From Erinaceus europaeus (lineage: Eukaryota > Chordata > Mammalia > Eulipotyphla > Erinaceidae): a DNA stretch of 64,000 nt. Shown here one piece after another: positions 20,455-32,194 of this stretch (position 1 is its first letter; each line of letters begins with the position of its first letter). The position numbers and the translations under genes were made by a program. Location: contig NC_080162.1 of the NCBI RefSeq assembly GCF_950295315.1, positions 68,361,760-68,425,759 of the forward strand. The letters run 5' to 3'. The notes below the pieces were generated by a model that did not search any database, was not told the origin of the DNA, and was given only the letters and a program-made list of their open reading frames with translations.

Positions 20455-22914
20455 CACATGTATAGGCATAAATGGAATCTGATGAGTCGAGAAATTCTGC
20501 ATTTGGGTAGCAACTGTTTGACTGGGACAAGTAATCATGTTCACCACATCATTTCATCCATTCCACTTTAGATGATTTTCAGCTATTGTCATCTGACTCT
20601 GTGTAAAAAACAGGCAAGAAGTAAATTTTATTTCTGGTAAGAGGTCAAACTTTTTGCAGAGATAGAGTAGAAGACACCCAGGCAGATGCTGGATAACTTG
20701 GTGTCATCTACCTGAAGAATACTCACCCTTTTCCCTACCATCTAACACACAAGTTCGCTAGGGATCCTAATCAATATCCTAAGTTAATTCTGAAGAGTCA
20801 GTCATCATTTACAGCAGAACTTTTGAGACCAAGGTTCCGACTTCATACCTTTAAGATTTTGGAAGGTTCTTGACCTGATCTTGCCATTCACTCTGGGATG
20901 GTTTCCCCAGTTATAATTAACAGTGGGTAAAGTGGCTCTTTTGTTCCAGTGCTGGTAAATTCTCATTTGTAAACTTAATAATTTTACCTCCTCTAACAGA
21001 TCTTATTTCCCTAAGCCTTAAGTTATCTAGTGTCTCATAGTCCCCACTAGTATTCATTCACTAGTATAAATGGCCCTTGTGGATGCAGTGATAGATCACT
21101 TGCAGAAGGTGATTTGGGAAACAAGAGCAAGAATGACACATCCTCTCTCTTCAGTTCTGGTTCCAAGCAAACACACAGTCAAGGTGTGTGTCAAGACTCT
21201 AATAGTCACATGGAGCTGGGATTCCAGTGTAGACTCTGCCACTTAATGCTATGCAGCTGTGACCATCATTGAATTTCCCTAGACTTTAGAACTTTACTCT
21301 TATAAACAATAGTATAAGATAAAAAAAAAGGACTGACCACAGTAATAAATATAAATAAGAATATATATCTATTACTTAAAACATATTTAAAAAAATAATA
21401 AGTCAATTCAATTCCTTATCATGGGCAGTGGGAAATACCTAGATAAGTAAAAAACTTAATAACTAGTGAACTATGATTCACCAGAAAGATCTGCTAAATC
21501 CTCAAAGACCTCAGTCATAAGAGGAAAGACTTGGATTGCATATGAAATGCAATGGTTTATTGATTTTCTATGTCCTTACTCACACTGTGAATCATTGAGC
21601 CATGCTTTACTTGTGCTCAAGAGTCCAGCAAAGAGTGGTTGAGTAAGGAAAGATGTTTCTTTCCTCTGTGCCCCAGGATTCTGAATCATCAGGTGACTTT
21701 CCAGGCTTATTTATAAGCTTCCCGGGAATGACTGTGTTCTCTGGTGTATGAAGTCCTGTTTTCCATGGCATGTTAATAAAATCAGTCTTTCAGGGACCAA
21801 TTACTGGGCCTATCTGAAAAGTTCAGGATGAGATAGGCTATGCTGCAGTAACAAAAACAAAGGACACCCAGTGGCCTAAAACATAAAAGGTTTAATTTAT
21901 CATTCATGCTGCATGCACCACAATGGTTCCGTTTGGGGCTGTGTTCATCACTGTCTCTTCATGCTGAGAAGAGGGCTGACAAAAGAGCCTCTATGTAGAA
22001 TATTACTGATCACCATGACAAACGGAAAGTGTGGTAACTCTTAAAGTTCCACCTCCCAAGGTAATGTGCAATCATTTATGCTCACATTGTTAGCTAAAAT
22101 AAATGACTCTTGATAACCTAACAAGACCTGGAAAGAAAACAAGAAACACTTATTAATTCACTACTGATGACCTCAGAGAATTTGTTTCTGCTTCATCATA
22201 TTCAAAAGTCCTGATCTTGTGGTGACAAACCCATGTGCCCATCTATATTCACATTATCCAGTAGTTCAGGGAAAGTAAAGCTGACAACGATGCTTGGACA
22301 AAAGAAGGAAAATTATAAATCCTAGACAAAACATTCAATTGTCTTTTAAATTAAGTTCCTAAAAAAATTAAGTTTATAGAAGTTTATACTTAAAGATACT
22401 TCTATGTATTGTATTATAAATTTTCACCCCAAATGTCAAGTTTTTTATATTTAATATAATAAATATATATATTTCTTTTTGTAAGAGAAATCAGGGAATT
22501 TCTCAGGTCTGGCACATGTTACCTGGGAAAGCAACAAACACAAAAGTCTGGTGTCCTATCATTGTGCTATGTCCCCAGAACCTTGGTTTGCCTCACTATC
22601 TAGTCACTGCAGCAGAAAAGGAGCAGGTGGGTCCAAAAAAGGGTCAGAACCTACTTATATTTAAGAAGCCAAAGATGTAATAGCATCATAATTTCTTAAT
22701 GTGACTCCAGAACTTTTAAGTCAAAAGAGATTTCAATTTTTTCTATTTTCAGAGTTAGTAACTGCTCTTGAAAATGATGGTTGAGGAAGGTTTATTAACA
22801 AAAATGATACTTATTTTTGATGAATGATAGGTACAGAATTTTGAAGTAAAGATGAACACATATGTACACATTTTATTGCCATGCATATTTGGAACACAGA
22901 AACTTAAGAGTGAT
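20455..22914. other. Largest repeat-poor block, with two ancient repeats
   Basis: No exon-like frame is seen in about 2.4 kb. At 21205-21345 a decayed MIR is recognisable (CTGCCACTTAATGCTATGCA, GAATTTCCCTAGAC). At about 21830-22130 an old eutherian repeat begins AGATAGGCTATGCTGCAGTA and includes GGTTTAATTTATCATTCATG; I recognise the pattern but cannot name the family. Confidence 0.5.
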
Positions 22915-22915
22915 T

Positions 22916-23245
22916 CAAGGAGGGAGCTGGGTGGTAGCACACCTGATTAAGTGCACACACTACTATGTTGACGGATCCTGGTTTGAGCCTGTGCTCCCAC
23001 CTGCAGGGTGTAAGCTTCACAAGTGGTGATGTAGAGCTATAGAGTTCTCTCTCTCTCACTCACTCTCTCTCTCTCACACACACACACACACTCTCTCTCC
23101 ATCTCTCCACTTTCAATATCTCACTATCCCATCCAATAAAACAGAAAGGAGTAAAAGGAGAGGGGTGGAAATGACCACTGGAAGTAGTGGATATGTACTG
23201 CTGGCTTCAAGCCCCAGTAATATCCTAGTGACAATTTAAAAAAAA
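22916..23245 (+). mobile_element. Group IV SINE, complete
   Basis: Head GGGTGGTAGCACACCTGATT, box-B-like GGTTTGAGCC, a CT/CA-rich middle with a short CACACACA microsatellite (23077-23092), then the group IV 3' block (CACTGGAAGTAGTGGATATG, CCCCAGTAATATCCTAG). It illustrates that group IV is a group I-like SINE with an added 3' block. Confidence 0.8.
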
Positions 23246-23458
23246 TGATTCAAAGAAAACTGTGACCACACTACCTGTATAGGTTTTAGTGATTGCTAAG
23301 TTAACGAATTTCCTTTGTTAAACAAAGTTAGAAGCTCTCTAAGGTTTTTTTCCCCTCTAATTTAAAATAAGTTTAACATATTAAAGAAACTCCTTCACTG
23401 TATAATTATAATAAGAAAACTTTTCCTCTCTTCATTTTGAAACAAAAACAAGGTTGTT

Positions 23459-25049
23459 GGGGCAGAGCCAATACGGCGACTTGAGAGCAGTAGCTGCCTT
23501 GAGCTCCAAAAAGCAGCAGCTTGCGACCTGGGATTCTCTGGATAGGGTAGCATACTGGGCTGTCAGTAGGAGGGTGAACACGGGCTGGCCACAGTGGCAC
23601 CATAATAGAGTTCTATAGCTCATTCTTGGGCTGACAAATGGAAGCCAAGGGGACAAAAAAAGGAATATCTTTTGATTATTTCTGAGCTCAACCCTCCCCT
23701 GCCACCCCAGAAACAGCCCCCAGAGACTAGACAGCCCCTTCTAGCAGGCTTCCCGCTGAGCTATTTTCTTTACCAAGATTCTTGGCTCACTAGGGGTGTT
23801 ATTCCAAGCTTTTTTCCTTTTGGTTTAACTTCTCTTTTTTTTTTTTTTTTCTTTAAGTGGCTGGAGCTCTATTTGAATGACAAAATACCTGAGCAATCAG
23901 CGCCTAATCCCTGTCTGGGAAAGACTATCTGGAGGGTTTTTTTTTTTTTTTTATACTTCTTACAGTTGGCTGTCTTTGCTCAAGCTGCCTGTAGCCAATC
24001 TGGGGCAGTCCAAAGCGCAGACTGACTGTTAGGGTTTTTTACTCTATTTCATTTTACTAATACTATTATTATATATGCATGTCCCTTTTCCCTCCTCCTT
24101 CTTCTGGTTGACCAAAATTAACTATTGTTGTTTTTTCCATTGCTAGGTGACCGGGTGTCCTATCCATTGTGACAGGAACTTGTTTCTCTCTCCCTCTTCT
24201 CTCCACTCTCATTTTTTCCTCCTCCTAGCTAATTTAAAAACAACAACAACAACAACAAAAACCTTTCACTGCTCTTCTTTTTTTTAATTTTTATTTCTTT
24301 TCTTCCTTCCTCCTTCTTTTGCTTTCTGAACTCACTGATACTCACTTGTGAATTATTTTGGGGAATAAATCTGACTCGGAGTGGACTCTGTGTGTGTGTC
24401 TGTCTTCTCTACTTCCCTTTCTCCTCTTGCTATCCCTAGAATTTATAGTGGACAGTAGATTTGCATAATTGTCTACTCTTGCTTTCCCTTTTTTCCTTTC
24501 TCTTTCTTTTGGAATTGATTGCTATTTTTTCTTTGACTGGAGGTGTTGCTTGGCTAACTGGTATTGGTTGAACTGCATAAACCCTTGCTTCAGTTGCTAT
24601 TGTTGTAATTTCTGAGGTTGGCGACTGCATTTGTCATAAAGGTCTTTAGTATAGCATGGCTTGTACCCAAAACACAGCAACTGAAGAATGACAGAACAGA
24701 AAAAACAATCAATAAAAAAAAAGGTTAAATCAAGAGCAAATAAAACTGCTACCACAATGAATCAGTACAGGAGCCCAGATGAAACTCCAAATAAGTCAGA
24801 AGTAACCATAGATAAGGAAAGTATGCAAGCAATAATAAACCAAATAATCACAGAAATGAAGACAACTATGAAGGAAAAGGCTATCAGAATTAGGGAAACA
24901 ACAAATGAGACCCTCAAAGAAAATACAAGCTACCTAGAGGTAATTAGAAAACTGAAAGCTGAAATAGCTAAGCTAAAAGGACAATTAGCAGAATAAGCTA
25001 ATACTATAACTGAACTGAAGAAAGAATATGAGGGAAGGGAAACTAGATT
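23459..25049 (+). mobile_element. LINE-1 with intact 5' end but missing 3' end
   Basis: It starts GGGGCAGAGCCAATACGGCG, which matches the first bases of mammalian L1 5' UTRs (GGNGGAGCCAAGATGGC-type), so the 5' end is complete. A 5' UTR of about 1.23 kb precedes an ORF1 start at 24688. The element stops inside ORF1 at 25049. AAAAACAAGGTTGTT (23444-23458) and AAAAACAAGATTGTT (25050-25064) flank it, a 15-bp duplication with one difference. No long poly(A) tail is present. Confidence 0.8.
24688..24996 (+). pseudogene. L1 ORF1 N-terminal fragment
   Basis: A 102-codon frame encodes a lysine-rich N-terminus (MTEQKKQSIKKK) followed by a segment with coiled-coil-type heptads (YLEVIRKLKAEIAKLKGQ). In a complete L1 the ORF1 product is an RNA-binding, trimeric protein with coiled coil, RRM and C-terminal domain, and binds L1 RNA in cis. 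Here only the N-terminus and the start of the coiled coil remain. A stop at 24994-24996 ends it, and the element itself ends 53 bp later. It matches the ORF1 start at 56159. Not functional. Confidence 0.85.
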
Positions 25050-25064
25050 AAAAACAAGATTGTT

Positions 25065-25514
25065 ATTCTAGGAGTTCAGATTTTGGAGATAATAAATTGG
25101 AGCACACACATCTATTTTAAAATGAAAGTATACATCCTTGTCACCATCTTAATAGTAGAGCTGAGCAGTGCTCCAGTTTCTCTCCTTCTTTCTACCTTTT
25201 CTCACTCTCTCTCAAAACCTTCAGAAATAAAGACACAATTTAATGAAAATTAATATATGAATATAGCCATAGGTATAACTACAGTCAAAATATCAAAATA
25301 TACTGATGCTTCATTAAAAAAATCAAAACATTAACTGAAAAAATCTATATTAGAAAAAGGTGCATTATATTTATGGAATTAAAAAAGGGTCTAACAATAG
25401 ATATTTAATGTCAAGGAACTATTCTCAAATGAGGCTTTTCATAATAGTTTTTAAACTAGAGCTAACTAATAATTTTAAGTTATTTTTATTAATTGCATAT
25501 GAGTGAAAGCTTAA
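25065..25514. other. Unassigned DNA with a SINE scrap
   Basis: 25150-25235 carries GAGCTGAGCAGTGCTCCAG and a TCTCTC tract, the 3' half of a group III SINE. The rest is A/T-rich with no recognised feature. Confidence 0.4.
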
Positions 25515-25850
25515 CATGAGGCCAAGAAGAGAAGAAAACAGAGCAACACCACTCTAGCACATGTGGTGCCCGGGCTGGAACCAGGAACCTCAGGCATGAA
25601 CGTCGGCCTCTTTGCCAGTTAAACTGTTTCCCTACTCACTAACAGCTACTTTTTGAAAGATATAAAAATAATTTTTCATCAGGTAAACAGGTCTCTCTCT
25701 CTCTCCTTCTCTATCCACACCCCCCCCCCAATTTCTCTCTGTCCTATCCAGTAAAAAAAAAAAAAAAAAAAAAGCCTCCAGGAGCCATGGATTTGTAGCT
25801 CTGGCACTGAGCCCTTGAAATAACCCTGGAGACAAATAATAATAATAATA
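25515..25850. mobile_element. Reverse SINE fragment followed by group IV SINE 3' part
   Basis: 25515-25640 reads as a reverse tRNA-like head (GGTGCCCGGGCTGGAACCAG, AACCTCAGGCATGAACG). 25680-25850 is a forward SINE 3' part with a C run, an A homopolymer of about 22 (25752-25773) and the group IV block (GGAGCCATGGATTTGTAGCT, AATAACCCTGGAGACAAATA). Confidence 0.6.
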
Positions 25851-27380
25851 ATTTGTTCACAAAAATTGAAGTTTAGGTCAGGTTTATACATCATATCTAT
25901 ATCCATTCATTAACTTCTAAAAATCTTATCACTTTTATATATACCAGTGATGATTACTAACTAGCATAACTACTATTATGCTAATGATAGTTGGTGGACC
26001 AGATGTCTCATTATTTCACGATCTATAATTATAAGGTAATTGACAAATATCAAAGTTCTCTAAAACTGTAAAAGACAATAATGATAGAAGAGAAAGGAAA
26101 AGGCTAGAAGAGGACAATGGACACTTGTGAAGGCCAGGCACCTCTGCCTATATCCAAGAGCACCTCCCAGAGGGCAGAAAAAGGCCAAGTGGTCCTTCAA
26201 ACACTCTTTTAAGTGCCACTTTCTAGGTTGACTCATCCATCCAAAGGGCAAGGCACTGCTGAACATTATCTGCCGAGATGCCCTCCTCAATGAGCTGTGT
26301 GTCAGGAAATATCATCAGGCAGTTTCTAAACTAGTCCATAATCATTATTCCCTTGAACTCTGAAGTCCAATAATGTTAAGCATCACCATATATCCTGGGG
26401 GAAAAAAACAGTGATGCTTTTTTAAACATCCCAATTGTTCTTTAGTCTGTTTGTGGCCTCAGGAATAAAGAATGTATTGGTAAGGAGTGGTAATCAGTTA
26501 TAGTGGTTTGGGTCTTGATGGTTAGCTGAAAGATGTTTCAATAGTTGGAAACATTTATAACCATCCATTCAGACTATAGAAATAATTATCATTGGAAATA
26601 TAAGTGGAAGCTAGAGCATAGAACAAAGGCAGAAGAGAATAAATGAGATGAGATAAATGGGGTCTAAAGTGACAAGGATAGGGTCAGACAATCAGTAAAT
26701 TGAGTCCAACATTTTTTCATGATGTGACAGAATGTGAAAAAGTAAAGAACATCTTTTTTTTTTTTTTTTTAGTGAGAAAAGTTTGCAGGACAACAAAGCC
26801 CATGTCTTCTCTAATGACTATTTTAGTACCTCAGCAATTTGTTACAATTAAGATATTTTCAGTATTTTAAATATGCAACATTAGTGAATTACTGTGGGTA
26901 TTTGAAATTCATTATGGAGAAAGAAAGGGGTACGTGAAAACAAAAAGCAAAGTTTAGCCAAAATTTGTTATTGTTCCTGTTCTTGTTGTTGTTGTTGTTC
27001 TTCTTCCTCCTCCTCCTCTTCCTTTTCTTCCTCTTCTTCCTCTCCTTCTCCTCCTCCTCTTCCTTCTTCAGTTCTAAACTAGAAATGTAAGTGCTATAGG
27101 GGATTTGTCTGACATGTCATTCGAGTATCCAGAAAAGAGAAATTGTGACCCTGATGCAGTTTCAGGGATTATTTCACACTTTTGCCCATAACTCCATCAG
27201 AACCAGGGAAAGAAGAAAAAAGGAAGGACATTGTGAAGTAGTAATAGGTATAGGTATGACTTAGAAAGGAAGAGAAGGCAGGGCCATAGAAAAATTGGAC
27301 AAATATATATCAATATAGACAGATAGTTGTAGAAATAATTGTCAAACCATATCTGCATGTCTACTGTAGCTTCTAATGGA
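25851..27380. other. Repeat-poor DNA with a polypyrimidine tract
   Basis: No gene or clear interspersed repeat. A polypyrimidine stretch (GTTGTTGTTGTTC then CTTCTTCC/CTCCTC) occupies about 26970-27070. A T run lies at 26753-26770. Confidence 0.45.
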
Positions 27381-27382
27381 GG

Positions 27383-27475
27383 GAATGAGGAACTCTGGTG
27401 GTGGGAATGATGTGAAATTGTACCTGTATTATTATGCTGTAAATCAATATTAAGTCACTAATAAAATAAAAAGAA
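27383..27475 (+). mobile_element. Old LINE-1 type A-like 3' terminus
   Basis: GGAACTCTGGTGGTGGGAAT ... AATTGTACC, ending in CACTAATAAAATAAAAAG, is the last ~90 bp of a type A-like tail. Confidence 0.65.
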
Positions 27476-27559
27476 ATTGTGGCCATACACCCTTGTATCA
27501 AGAACTATACTGTAAACCACTACCACCCCCATAATGTGACAAAGGAAAAATTCTCACTG

Positions 27560-27970
27560 AAATAACATACTTTGTACAGCCCAATGTATATCAACAACAG
27601 CAAAACTGATAAACTGTAATATACTCACAATAAAAAATATTATACAGCCACAAAAAAATTTTCAACAGCAAGGATGTATCTCATACACCTAATGATGAAT
27701 AAAAGAGATCATTTCCCAAGGGACAAACTATTATTCCATTCATATAATGTTCAAGAACAGGCAAGTCTTATTAACAGCAATAGAAGCTAGAATAGTTTTC
27801 TTAGGGCACAGGCATTGACTGAGAAAAAGCAAAAGGAAGTTTTTCAGATGCTATGAATATTTTATATCTTAATTGGATAGTGCATCTACTATTAAAAGCA
27901 ACGGTATAGAAACTATAAACTGATGCACTATGCATATTGCATGTCAAAATTTTAAACATATAAAAAGGGT
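27560..27970 (+). mobile_element. Ancient LINE-1 3' region
   Basis: ATTATTCCATTCATATAATG, TTCAAGAACAGGCAAGTCTT and GAAGCTAGAATAGTTTTCTT match the consensus of old eutherian L1 3' ends. Heavily decayed. Confidence 0.6.
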
Positions 27971-27975
27971 TCACA

Positions 27976-29384
27976 TGAATTTAGAGAAAAAAATGTCTAT
28001 TTTAAATTCTGGTGTTCATAACTAACCAAGTATTATTCATTAAAAACTTTTCTTAAGCTTGATCAGTGTATGTTACTAGGACAAATAGATATAACTAGTT
28101 TATAAAGAGAAACTGGATGCCATAAATCACAATATCTAGTAAAAGTTTCTATTATATATATATATATATATATCTGGTTTAGCAGTGTACAAAGATACAT
28201 ATCAACAAGGACACACCGTTGGATACACTGACTGACTAAATATCCATCAGTAGTTATGTTCTATGCCAACCTGTCTCTAGATTGACAAGATAGTGTTAAT
28301 ACTGCAGCAAGGGAAACAGAAACAAAGGCAGGTGCTGATGCTGCCTTAACAATGAAGGCCTATTCTCTCCCATGCACCTGAAAACACTAGTGAACCTGGT
28401 CATTGTTCAGCAGCAGAAACTTTGTGGTTTCTCTCATCCTTACTGTTTGCCATGTGACCATATTATTTCCTTACAAGGTGACCCTGCCTTGTATCTCTTG
28501 ACAACGAAATTCTCCAAACTCCAATAAACTGTGTCATCATGACTGACCAACCAGAGGTCATGATTTCTTTCCTGCCCCCTCCCCCTTTATTGCAAGCTGT
28601 TCTTTATTGTTCATTTAAAAAAATAAATAAAATGAAAAAGAATGAAAGGGAAGGAAAGATAGTATTCCAAGTCCTTTTACAAGCAACACAAAAGATTCAT
28701 TTGTGAAAGACAAAGATTAACAGGACTAATAGCTCTAGGGGTTTGGGGAAAGCCTGTCTGATTCAGAGAACCAACAGGGAAAAGTTGAGTGCAGACAAAT
28801 TACTTGCTCCAAAGGGAACATTCTGTGGGAGGGTATGGAAATAACTATGTTCTAAGAGCCTGTTTTACTTTCTGTGGTGTTTTGCCAACATGAAGTGCAA
28901 GCACTGCCAAAGTGTCAGAATAATACACCTGAGATAAAAGCAGCAGCTCCTTTCTTCACTGACAGTGTTTGGTTCAGAATTCTATGTGACTAAGTCTCAG
29001 GTTAAATTGAAATTATTGAATTTTGATTTATTAAATCTTCATCAATTTGTCTTTTACATTTACTTCCCTCTAAATGGGAGTAGAAAAAGGAAAAAAACTT
29101 TAAGAAGCTATACAGAAATTTTCTTCAGCTACAACTCAAGTCTTAATATTTTCTGATAATTCATTCTCTCAAAAATGACCTAGAGGTATTGGAAAATTCT
29201 CACTAAGAAACTTTAGACTAACACTTTTGAGAAATGTTTAGTAGTGAGAATTAAACCAAGAACATTTTGCTGATGAATGACTAATATTGCCATTAACACA
29301 GCCTGTGAAAAATAAGACTTTATAGTACTTACTGTTCAACTACCATGATTAAAAGAATAAATGAATAGAAATATACGGAGAAGG
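27976..29384. other. Repeat-poor DNA
   Basis: About 1.4 kb without a recognised gene or repeat. There is a short (TA)n at 28153-28172. At 28240-28620 a stretch ending CCAATAAACTGTGTCATCAT has a possible polyadenylation signal and could be a decayed LTR; I cannot show this. Confidence 0.4.
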
Positions 29385-29803
29385 GGCTGGGTGGTAGCGC
29401 ACCTGGTTGAGAGCATATGTAGCAGTGCTCAAGGACCCGGGTTTGAACCCCTGGTCCCCACCTGCAGGGGGAAAGCTTTGCGAGTGGCGAAGCAGGCCTG
29501 CAGGTGTCTCTGACTCTCTCCCTATCTCTTCCTTCCTTCTACATTTCTGACTGTATCTATCCAATAAATAAAGATAATAAAAATTTTTTTAAAAGAAGTA
29601 TATGGAAAAGGGGCTGGGTGGTGACGTGCCTAGTTGAGTGCACAAGGACCTGGGTTCAAGCCCCTGGTCCCCACCTGCATGGGGAAATATTTGCGAGTGA
29701 TGAAGCAGGGCTGTAAGTGTCTCTCTCTGTCTCTCTATCTCCCCCTCCTCTCAATTTTTGGCTGTCTCTATCCAATAAATAAAGATAATAAAAGATTAAA
29801 AAA
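29385..29803 (+). mobile_element. Two group I SINEs in tandem
   Basis: Copies at about 29385-29580 and 29605-29803 both start GGGGCTGGGTGGT and end in CCAATAAATAAAGATAATAA. The sequences before the first (AGAAATATACGGAGAA), between them (AGAAGTATATGGAAAA) and after the second (AGAAATCTATGAAGAT) are related, so a target duplicated by one insertion was apparently used again by the next. Confidence 0.8.
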
Positions 29804-29997
29804 GAAATCTATGAAGATAAAAGTAAACCACACATAAAATAAGATATGGCGGTCTTTTCAAACTAGTTTACATGGAGAAAATGTCTTAAAACTTTTTATT
29901 TTAATTGTATTGCTCCACACAGAAAATGTTAAGGTAAGGCTGGATATACTTCCTGACACAACTAGAACAATATGTTATTTTAATCAAGACAGAGAAA

Positions 29998-30134
29998 TTT
30001 TTTATTGGTACTTAATATTGATTTACAAAATTATAAGAGGGGTATAATTCCACACCTTTCCCACCACCAGAGTTCTGTGTTCCCATTCCCTCCATTCGAA
30101 CTGCAGTAGCTCTCCCAAGATCATGGATATGTTG

Positions 30135-30201
<67 letters not shown>

Positions 30202-30370
30202 ACCACTTTTTCTATGGTCCTGTGTTTTCTTTTTTTCTAAGCCCTTGTTCTTTTTTTTTTTTTTTCCTCCTCTTGTCTCTCTTGGTCCTGTGGAAACAGA
30301 GAGCTCTCTGATCATCTTCCCCTAACATTTACCATTTACTCTTTTGGAAGTGTGGACCAAAACTGACAGA
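29998..30370 (-). mobile_element. Old LINE-1 type A-like 3' end with GT array
   Basis: 29998-30120 is the reverse complement of an L1 tail (TTATAAGAGGGGTATAATTC, CCCACCACCAGAGTTCTGTG). A (GT)n array of about 60 bp follows at 30138-30198. 30200-30370 includes AGTGTGGACCAAAACTGACA and may continue the tail. Confidence 0.65.
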
Positions 30371-32194
30371 CAAAAAGTTTTATCTTTATTGGCCATACTT
30401 AGAATTACCACTTGAGTCTCAAAATTTTTTTTGCGAGTTCGAATGACTTAAAGTGTGTAGACACAAAGAGCCTGGTCCCAGTATTTTGAACTAGTCAGTC
30501 TAAAATAGACCTTAGAAACTGCATTTCTATCAAGAATTCCAAATAATTCTGATAGAAGCAGCTTATTAATTGCATTTCAAGACTCTAGAAACTAATTCAA
30601 TTCTACATCCACTGTGTTGAACTCTAAAGCCTTAGTCCCAATATAATTGATTTTATCGGTTCTAAAGTTAAGATGGAAGTATGAAAATTACAAAACTGTG
30701 AAACTCATAAACCTGCTCCATCAGCCCTAACACCAAACACAAACCGGAGCAAGCTTAGCTTGTTATCAGAAGAAAAGATATATAAATCACCCACAATTCT
30801 GCCTGTTGACTAGAGTCAGCTCTACCTCCCCTTTAGGAACTATCTGATTATGGACATGCAGGTAACTTAATGAGGACAGTAACTTAGTTTGAGAATTACC
30901 AAGAAAAGCTAAGACCTTATTTTCCTCCAGAGCACTTTTCTATAGGGTTAGCCATATGCTGAAAATGTTTAACAGAGGAAACAAATGGGAGAGAAACCAC
31001 CTTTTATTATTATTATTTCATCTTCGCAGGTTAAAAAAAAATGGGTTTCCACAATTCAGCTTTGCTTTATGCCAAAGAAATTCCAGTTCCATAACGAGTG
31101 CTCTTAAGATAGGAATGTGAAACAATGGCCAAGGAAAGAACCCATTTCAGCAAGGACCTTATCAAACTACCAATTAAACTGTACTGAACTGAATGCAGTG
31201 GGTTTTGTGGTTTTCTTTTTTCTTTTCTGTTCTTCCTCCAACTCTCCAACTTGTCCTGTGCAAATTGTTCCAACAGCCTGTCCCAATGAAAGGACTTCAG
31301 AAACAGGACCTGTCTTCAGGAGAGGAAGAGTGAAGTGTTGATATGCAGACCCATGGGGCACAAAAGCCCACTGACAGATGGGAAGAAGAAAAGGAAAGTG
31401 CCGGGAGGCTTTAAAACAAAAGGATTTTATAAGCAGTAAAGGCAATAACAAGTCCTTCTGGAAAGAGGCCACCACACAGAATAGGTGCCATTTGATCTCT
31501 AAGAAGGCACAAATAGACAATGTGACCAGAATACATTAGAGTAGATAGTGGGCACACAATCACATGAACAGTCAAGTGCAAGTGCTGCCAGCAAGCCTAT
31601 TGAGCCTCTGGAAGTCGGATTTTGAAAGCCTAAGAGGGTTATGCCGATTTCAACATAGTCTCTTATCCCTGGGATCTGGGAGGCAATTATAAAGTCATCT
31701 TTCATGAGCGGGCTATCCCACAAACATTACTTGCCTGCTATTACGTTTGACAGTTGGACCAACTTCTAGTTCAAAAATAGCCTATTTGTCAATTTCCTCT
31801 GCTCCTTGCTATTGTGAAAGAGGCAGAGTGATTGGGTTTTTGGAAAAGTCATATAATATTTTTTTGCATAGAAAAACATGTCATGACTTTTCCAACAAAC
31901 CAGTAGAAGACATTACAGGGATGATAGTTGAATCACTTTGAAATTGTGACATTGGTTTGTTAGAGGAAAGAGGGGACTTCAAGTCCAGGAGGCCAAGAAA
32001 ATGATAGTGGATTGAGAGAAAGGAAATGCCCACTTTTAGGAAAGCTAGTCTGTGGGAACTCCTGAAATGTGCTGCATGTTATAACAACACAAAGATGCCA
32101 GCGGCCTTTTCAATTTATAGTGCTTGATTCTGTCCTGTTTTATTGAGCCTCACTCTCTCTTCTCTTGCACAGCATTTAAACAAAGTGATGGAAA
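30371..32194. other. Repeat-poor DNA with a MER5-like relic
   Basis: At 30460-30575, GCATTTCTATCAAGAATTCC and AATAATTCTGATAGAAGC resemble the core of MER5-type nonautonomous hAT elements. At 31835-31950 lies the partner of the decayed repeat at 1905-2025. I see no exon-like frame. Confidence 0.45.

Noticed and set aside
28240..28620. A third LTR ending near a polyadenylation signal
   Set aside because: No convincing termini or target duplication and no second copy in the window.
30123..30311. Short Cys-Val / Thr-His repeat proteins
   Set aside because: These are translations of the GT array at 30138-30198; the same happens at 51019-51115.
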